Assembly: GCF_000247815.1 (NCBI RefSeq)
Contig: NC_021677.1
Location: 9,338,996 to 9,402,995, forward strand
Reading direction: 5' to 3'
Length of the DNA stretch: 64,000 bases
Source: Ficedula albicollis
Lineage: Eukaryota > Chordata > Aves > Passeriformes > Muscicapidae
This document shows, one piece after another, positions 57,901 through 64,000 of this stretch. Both the position numbers and the translations under genes were made by a program. Position 1 is the stretch's first letter; each line of letters opens with the position of its first letter. Below the pieces are notes generated by a model that did not search any database, was not told where the DNA came from, and saw only the letters and a program-made list of their open reading frames with translations.

Positions 57901-60382
57901 GCCAGGGGGCTGGCAGCGGTGTCCCCAGCCCCGGTGACACGGTGGCCCTGTCCCTCCCCGCAGTACGGCCGGTGCATCCGCTCCGCCCTGCGCCAGGAGA
58001 AGGGGCTCTCCGCCATCGCCGACCTCCTGAGCCACGACAGCGAGCGCGTGGTCAAAGCGGCGTCCGGCGCCCTGCGCAACCTGGCCGTGGACCTGCGCAA
58101 CAAGGAGCTGATCGGTGAGCGTGGCACGCTCCCTGGATCCCTGCAGGCCAGGCAGGAGCTCCCTCCTCCTCCTCCTCCTCCTGGCTGCTGGGGAAGTGTG
58201 TGGGCACAGCATCAGCCCAGGCTCTGTCTGCTGCCCTCACCAGAGCAGAGAGTGCTGAGCTCCGCAGAGAGGGACAGCAAAACGGGTCACCTGCCAGTGG
58301 TTTTCCATTCGATCCTGTTCCATGCTTGCTCACACCCAGCTCTTTATCCTTCCCAGGCAAACATGCCATCCCCAACCTAGTGAAGAACCTGCCTGGAGGC
58401 CAGCAGACCCCTGCCAAAAATCTCTCTGAGGACACAGTGGTGTCAATCCTCAACACCATCAATGAAGTGATCGTGGACAACCTTGAGGCAGCCAAAAAGC
58501 TCCGTGAAACCCAGGGGATCGAGAAGCTTGTGCTGATTAACAAATCTGGGTAGGCTCTGCTCAAAGGATGATGCACAGAGTGGAGAGGGGTTTCACTTTC
58601 TCTGTGTTTCCCAACATCTCTTCCTTTGCCTCTTTCTAGGAACCGCTCGGAGAGAGAAGTCCGGGCAGCCGCCCTCGTCTTGCAGACAGTCTGGGGCTAT
58701 AAGGAGCTGCGGAAGCCCCTTGAGAAGGAAGGCTGGAAGAAGTCAGATTTCCAGGTGTGGAGATGCCCTGTGGTGGCCAGGGCGGTAGGTGGGGTCCTGC
58801 AGCAGGGAGAAGGCTGTTCCTGGAGCTTGGCAGTACTGGCCTGCAGCTCTTCACCTTGCTGGTGGCACTGGGCACCCACAGAGGTGGGTGCCAAAGGCCG
58901 GCAGGAAGTCTCTGCTAGGAACACTCTACTGTAAAGTGTCATGCCCTGTGTCCCACATGAGCATGAGGCAGGAGTTTTGTCACTCTAAGTGCTTCTGTGG
59001 CAGTGTTGAAGAACAGGGTACTTCCAGGCTCAGTTTCCTTCCCAAAAGCAGGGACTGCTCTTGCTGCTGGAGGGGCAGGCACTGCCCTGGTCCAGGCAGG
59101 CCCCCCATTCTGATGGGGATGCACTGGGGGCTTCAGCACCTTCTGGTTACTTTATGTCCCTTACTCAAGGACTGTGGGAGGGTTCCTGGGTGCTGAAGGG
59201 GTGGGTTGTGCTGGTGAGGAAGGAACATCTGGGGCCAGGGTTTGAGTGGTCACTGTGTTGCTGTAGGTGAACCTGAGCAATGCCTCTCGGACCCAGGGAG
59301 GCAACTCCTTTGATGACAGCACCTTGCCTCTCATCGACAGGAACCAAAAAACAGGTATGTGCTTGCCTTCAGCACCTGTGCCTGCCATCATCCCTCTTGT
59401 GGGTACTCAGGGCAGCTGGCATTTGTCCCCTCCCTGCTTTTCAGCTTTGGCTTCCCTGGCAGCCACAGCTGCTCACACAGGGCCCTTAGTATGGGCCTTG
59501 GGTAGCTTTCCTGGCCATCAGAGCCCTCAGCTGGGGCCTTAGGACCTACAGTGCCAGCCCCAAGAAGCAATATGTGGTGTCCTTGGGTCGCAGAGCTGCA
59601 GCTGCAGCTGGGCCTGGGCTCCCCCAGCTAGGGCAGGGAGCAGTTCCTCTGTGGCTCCTGGCTGCAGGAACTGTCCCTGATGTGCTCTCCCATGCTTGCA
59701 GACAAGAAATCCTCCCGGGAGGAGATCCAGATGAGCAACATGGGACCAGGTAGGAGAGGGACTCCCCCCCCTCAGTTTGTGGGGAGCAGGGCAGAATTCC
59801 CATCTCCTGTGGGGGTGGTGCAGCCCCCCACGGGGGTGACACAACTCACTGACTGTCCCCTCTCCTGCTCCAGACAACTATTCCACACTCAACGAGAGGG
59901 ACCACAGCAGGACGCTGGACCGATCCGGTGACCTCGGAGAGATGGAGCCGGTGAAGGCAGCGCCATTGATGGTGAGCAGCTCTCTTTAACTCGGGAGGAG
60001 TGGGATGGGTGCAGGAAATGCCGCATCACTGTCCTGCATGGCAGAGGAGAGGAGAGCTGGGCTCCCACAACTAACACCCCCCATGCCGTGGCCCCTACTA
60101 ACCCCGTGTGTCTGCAGCAGGAGGAGGGGCAGGAGTCGCAGCCTGAGGTGGAGGAGGAGGAGGAAGATGCTGCTGTGCCCTCCCCCGTGTCGGTATGTCC
60201 CACGGCGTCCTGCCCAATCTGACAGTGGTGACAGATCCTGCTGTGCTCTTAGGGGTGCTTGGCCAGCCAAAGCCTGCTGCAATCACTGCTGCTGCAATCA
60301 CTGGTGCCGTGATCCTGCCTCCACCCTCAATCCTTCTCCAGCCTTAACACCTGTCCCTCTCTCTCCACAGCAGAAGATCTAG
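48926..60382 (+). CDS. CTNND1: CTNND1, p120-catenin (armadillo-repeat cadherin regulator)
   Basis: Binds the juxtamembrane region of classical cadherins, stabilises them at the surface, and regulates Rho GTPases and Kaiso. Nineteen coding exons: 48926-49120, 50131-50202, 50452-50610, 50793-51325, 54419-54882, 54976-55159, 55407-55524, 55831-55984, 56358-56375, 56627-56695, 57743-57870, 57964-58114, 58357-58549, 58640-58754, 59267-59354, 59702-59749, 59874-59971, 60118-60192, 60371-60382; all phases agree, 957 residues. The N-terminal coiled coil ([20 protein letters not shown]) is followed by a Tyr-rich regulatory region, then Arm repeats (about 350-830; [44 protein letters not shown]). The end is ...SQKI-stop. 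The exon before 57964 is present twice (see the 307-bp duplication). The first coding exon starts at 48807 with 119 nt of 5'UTR; ATG context CACCCATGG is good. Confidence 0.95.
53925..53970 (+). repeat. Tandem duplication, 2 x 23 bp
   Basis: AGTGTGAAATGTCACTTTGG recurs at an offset of 23 bp, 24 bp before a larger tandem duplication. Confidence 0.8.
53994..54147 (+). repeat. Tandem duplication, 2 x 77 bp
   Basis: The unit starting ATCTCTATGTGCTTGTTTGG and ending GGGCAGGGGTC repeats at an offset of 77 bp with two changes. Confidence 0.85.
56358..56375 (+). other. CTNND1: CTNND1 microexon C (18 nt, DEWFSR)
   Basis: Eighteen nucleotides between AATAG and GTGAGT encode DEWFSR, keeping phase with both neighbours (G|AC...AGA G|GT). 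This is the alternatively used p120 'exon C', which interrupts the basic nuclear-localisation stretch KKGK...GKK in the armadillo domain. Too short for any gene finder to score alone. Confidence 0.9.
56924..57012 (+). repeat. Tandem duplication, about 2 x 45 bp
   Basis: GAAATACTGCCCCAGGGGCT and the following GAGGGACAGCAC recur at an offset of 45 bp. Confidence 0.8.
57072..57184 (+). repeat. Tandem duplication, about 2 x 54 bp
   Basis: TTTGTGGGCATGGAGAAACA recurs at an offset of 54 bp; the second copy has a 5-nt insertion (GTGAT) before TTTAAAGCTAAAATCTGTC. Confidence 0.8.
57366..57979 (+). repeat. 307-bp tandem duplication containing one CTNND1 exon
   Basis: Copies 57366-57672 and 57673-57979 are identical except for one base (G at 57666, T at 57973). 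Each has intron end, the complete 128-nt exon for [20 protein letters not shown]... (57436-57563 and 57743-57870), the following intron and the first bases of the next exon. The exon is not a multiple of three, so including both copies would shift the frame; either copy alone gives the normal protein. Confidence 0.95.
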
Positions 60383-62045
60383 CTGGCCTCTCTGCCTCTG
60401 CTCCGTTTGGGTTGATAATATATTATATATATAAATATATAACTCTTCATGGTGGAATGGACCGACTTTTACCTTGTCTTATTGTTGGAATTTTGCTGGA
60501 CTCTCTGTGCCAACCATCCAGCCAAACGCCTGGGCCGGGTCCCCAGGGCAGCCCGGGCCACTCAGTCTCCTCCGGGCCGCTGCACCTCCCTGTTCTGGGA
60601 CACCACCACCACTGAGAACTCCTCCCCCCGTCCTGCACCACCTCCTTCCTCCTGAGAGTAAAACCTTCCTGCCTGACTCTGCCGGATCGGCCGGCGTGGA
60701 TGCTGCACAAGGACTCGGATCTCTGCCTTGACCAGGAGCTGCCTTCTCTCCCACGCCTTCCCCCTGCTCCGAGGTGTCTTGCAGGGACAGGGACTGGGAC
60801 CTCACTCGCCGCCGCCTTGTTTTTGGTTTGGTTTTGTTGCCTATAGGATATATTTTTTTCGTGCGGGATCACTCTTTCAAGCAGGGCTGTGGGGACAGCA
60901 GGAGCGTTCCTCCTCCCTGAGGGCTGCAGGACCAGAGTCCAGGGGCTGGAGACACAGGGGCCAGGGGAAGGAAAACCAGCAATAACGTCTCTTGCTTTCC
61001 TCTAGATGAGGCTTTGGGGGCATGGGAAGAGGGATCCAGCTCTGGATCCTGCAGAGGGGTCCGGATGGGGCCCTGGCTCCCACGCAGTGCCTGTGTGAGG
61101 AGGATCCTTCTGTGAGGAGGGAGGTCAGTGCTGGGGCGTGGGCCAGGGTCCCTGTGGAGGGAGGAGATGCGGCAGGGTTTTGGGGAGAGCGGGCAGCTCG
61201 GGGCGCACTGTGCCGGGCACCTGGAGCCGGGATCCCGCGGCGCTGCCCCGCTGACTTTCTCTCGACACGTGCCTTTCTTTTGCCACTGTGAAATAGCTCT
61301 TTGAATCGTACTGTCCGGCTGCTTCCCTGGGAAAAGGGGAGTTTCCTGGGCTTCCGGCAGGGCTGAGCTCTTCCCTGCCCTGCTGGGAGCCTTACCTGTC
61401 TGCAGTGGGGCTGGGAACCTGTTTTGGGGGGAGCCCAGCCCCCCTGCCCTCGCTGAGAGGGTGCGGGGTGCTCATCTGCATCCTGGCCTGGGCTGCCGCG
61501 GGAGTTGGGATGTGCTGCTCCTCCTCCTCCTCTTGGCTGTGGTGCTGGGGCACATCCATGTGCTGTGATCTTTCGGGGGGCCCCTGGGGCTCCCTGCGCA
61601 ACTGGAAGCCTCTCTAGGAGGCTGCAAACTGGAGCAGGAGCCCTCCCAGCCCGGGGCTCCCCCCAGGGCGGGCTCTCAGGGCACGGGGAGGTGGCAGGGG
61701 CAGAGCTGGTGCCTTGCTCCTGCCCCAATTCCCCCCAGCTCCGGCTGGGCCTGCCCTGCTTCCAGCCCCACCTCAGCTCTGTTGGGTTTTGTTCTGGGGT
61801 CTAACTCTTCTCTTTTCCTTTAAATATGTAAAACACTAATTCCTTTTTTAATTTTTAATTCCAAATGAACCAAAAAGACAGCATCCCCCTTCTCTCCTCC
61901 ATGGCCCTGGTGGGGAGGGGGGCCAAGGAGGTGGGGAGGGGGAAGCACCAAGCCGTTCCTTGTCTGATTCCTGTGCACACTCTTGTAACGCTTTTAAAAC
62001 AAAATGATTTTTTTATATAAATAAAGTTTTTAAAGTGTGATGTGT
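60383..62045 (+). other. CTNND1 3'UTR
   Basis: Non-coding sequence from the stop codon to the AATAAA at 62020. It includes an AT microsatellite (about 60416-60442) and T-rich blocks near 61840. The conserved end QKI-stop is directly upstream. Confidence 0.75.
62020..62025 (+). terminator. poly(A) signal of CTNND1 (AATAAA)
   Basis: TATAAATAAAG at the end of a 1.6-kb 3'UTR, followed by a TGTG-rich downstream element. Confidence 0.85.
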
Positions 62046-62236
62046 GCCTGCCCCTTTGGTGTTTCTGGCTTTGCTGCTGGGCCCAGGTGCCTTTTCCAGG
62101 AGGGGTGCTGGTCTCCATGGCCCCAGAGGTGTCACTTTGTGACAAGCCATGTGATATTTCCCAGCCCTCCCACCTTGCCTTGCACCCTTGTCCCTAAAGC
62201 CGCCAGTAAGCAGAGAAAAAGGCAGGACCAGATATT

Positions 62237-64000
<1,764 letters not shown>

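Overview
This window is vertebrate nuclear DNA, almost certainly from a bird. It holds multi-exon genes with GT/AG introns, CpG-rich promoters, AATAAA poly(A) signals and several fragments of the avian LINE CR1, one ending in the typical ATTCTGTG-like tail. Eight protein-coding genes are recognisable. The first seven run in the same order as on human chromosome 11q12.1: CLP1(+, 5' end outside the window), ZDHHC5(+), MED19(-), TMX2(+), SELENOH(+), BTBD18(-) and CTNND1(+). The eighth is a LIM-domain gene, best read as LPXN(-), cut by the right edge. There is no prokaryotic system, CRISPR array, intact mobile element or virus. I found no convincing new biological system.

Layout. 1-1.9 kb: last two coding exons of CLP1, with a CR1 piece in the intron. 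2-20.4 kb: ZDHHC5, with a GC-rich presumed promoter, long 5' introns, eleven coding exons and a long 3'UTR. 20.3-21.8 kb: MED19 exons 2-5 on the minus strand. 23.2-25.6 kb: TMX2. 25.6-27 kb: SELENOH, with its in-frame UGA (selenocysteine) and a recognisable SECIS element. 27-28.1 kb: BTBD18. 29-48.8 kb: non-coding DNA upstream of and inside the 5' part of CTNND1. 48.9-62 kb: CTNND1 (p120-catenin), 19 coding exons including the 18-nt microexon C. 62.2-64 kb: LPXN. Three gene pairs face each other tail to tail (ZDHHC5/MED19, SELENOH/BTBD18, CTNND1/LPXN), two of them with poly(A) signals only about 30 bp apart.

The strangest feature is a set of ten uninterrupted G homopolymers of 64 to 2,049 bp, about 6.8 kb in all and every one G on the + strand. 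They sit in GC-rich places (promoters, minisatellites, GC-rich exons). They break the reading frames of ZDHHC5 and TMX2, delete a LIM exon of LPXN and occupy the place where MED19 exon 1 should be. In one case the run separates two copies of the same 21 bp. These are best explained as false gap filling in the assembly, not biology. A 307-bp near-identical tandem duplication containing one CTNND1 exon is either a second assembly fault or a very young exon duplication.

The genes are housekeeping or broadly expressed: RNA processing (CLP1), protein palmitoylation (ZDHHC5), Mediator (MED19), ER redox (TMX2), a nuclear selenoprotein (SELENOH), a BTB regulator (BTBD18), cadherin junctions (CTNND1) and focal-adhesion signalling (LPXN). 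They are linked by conserved synteny, not by one pathway.
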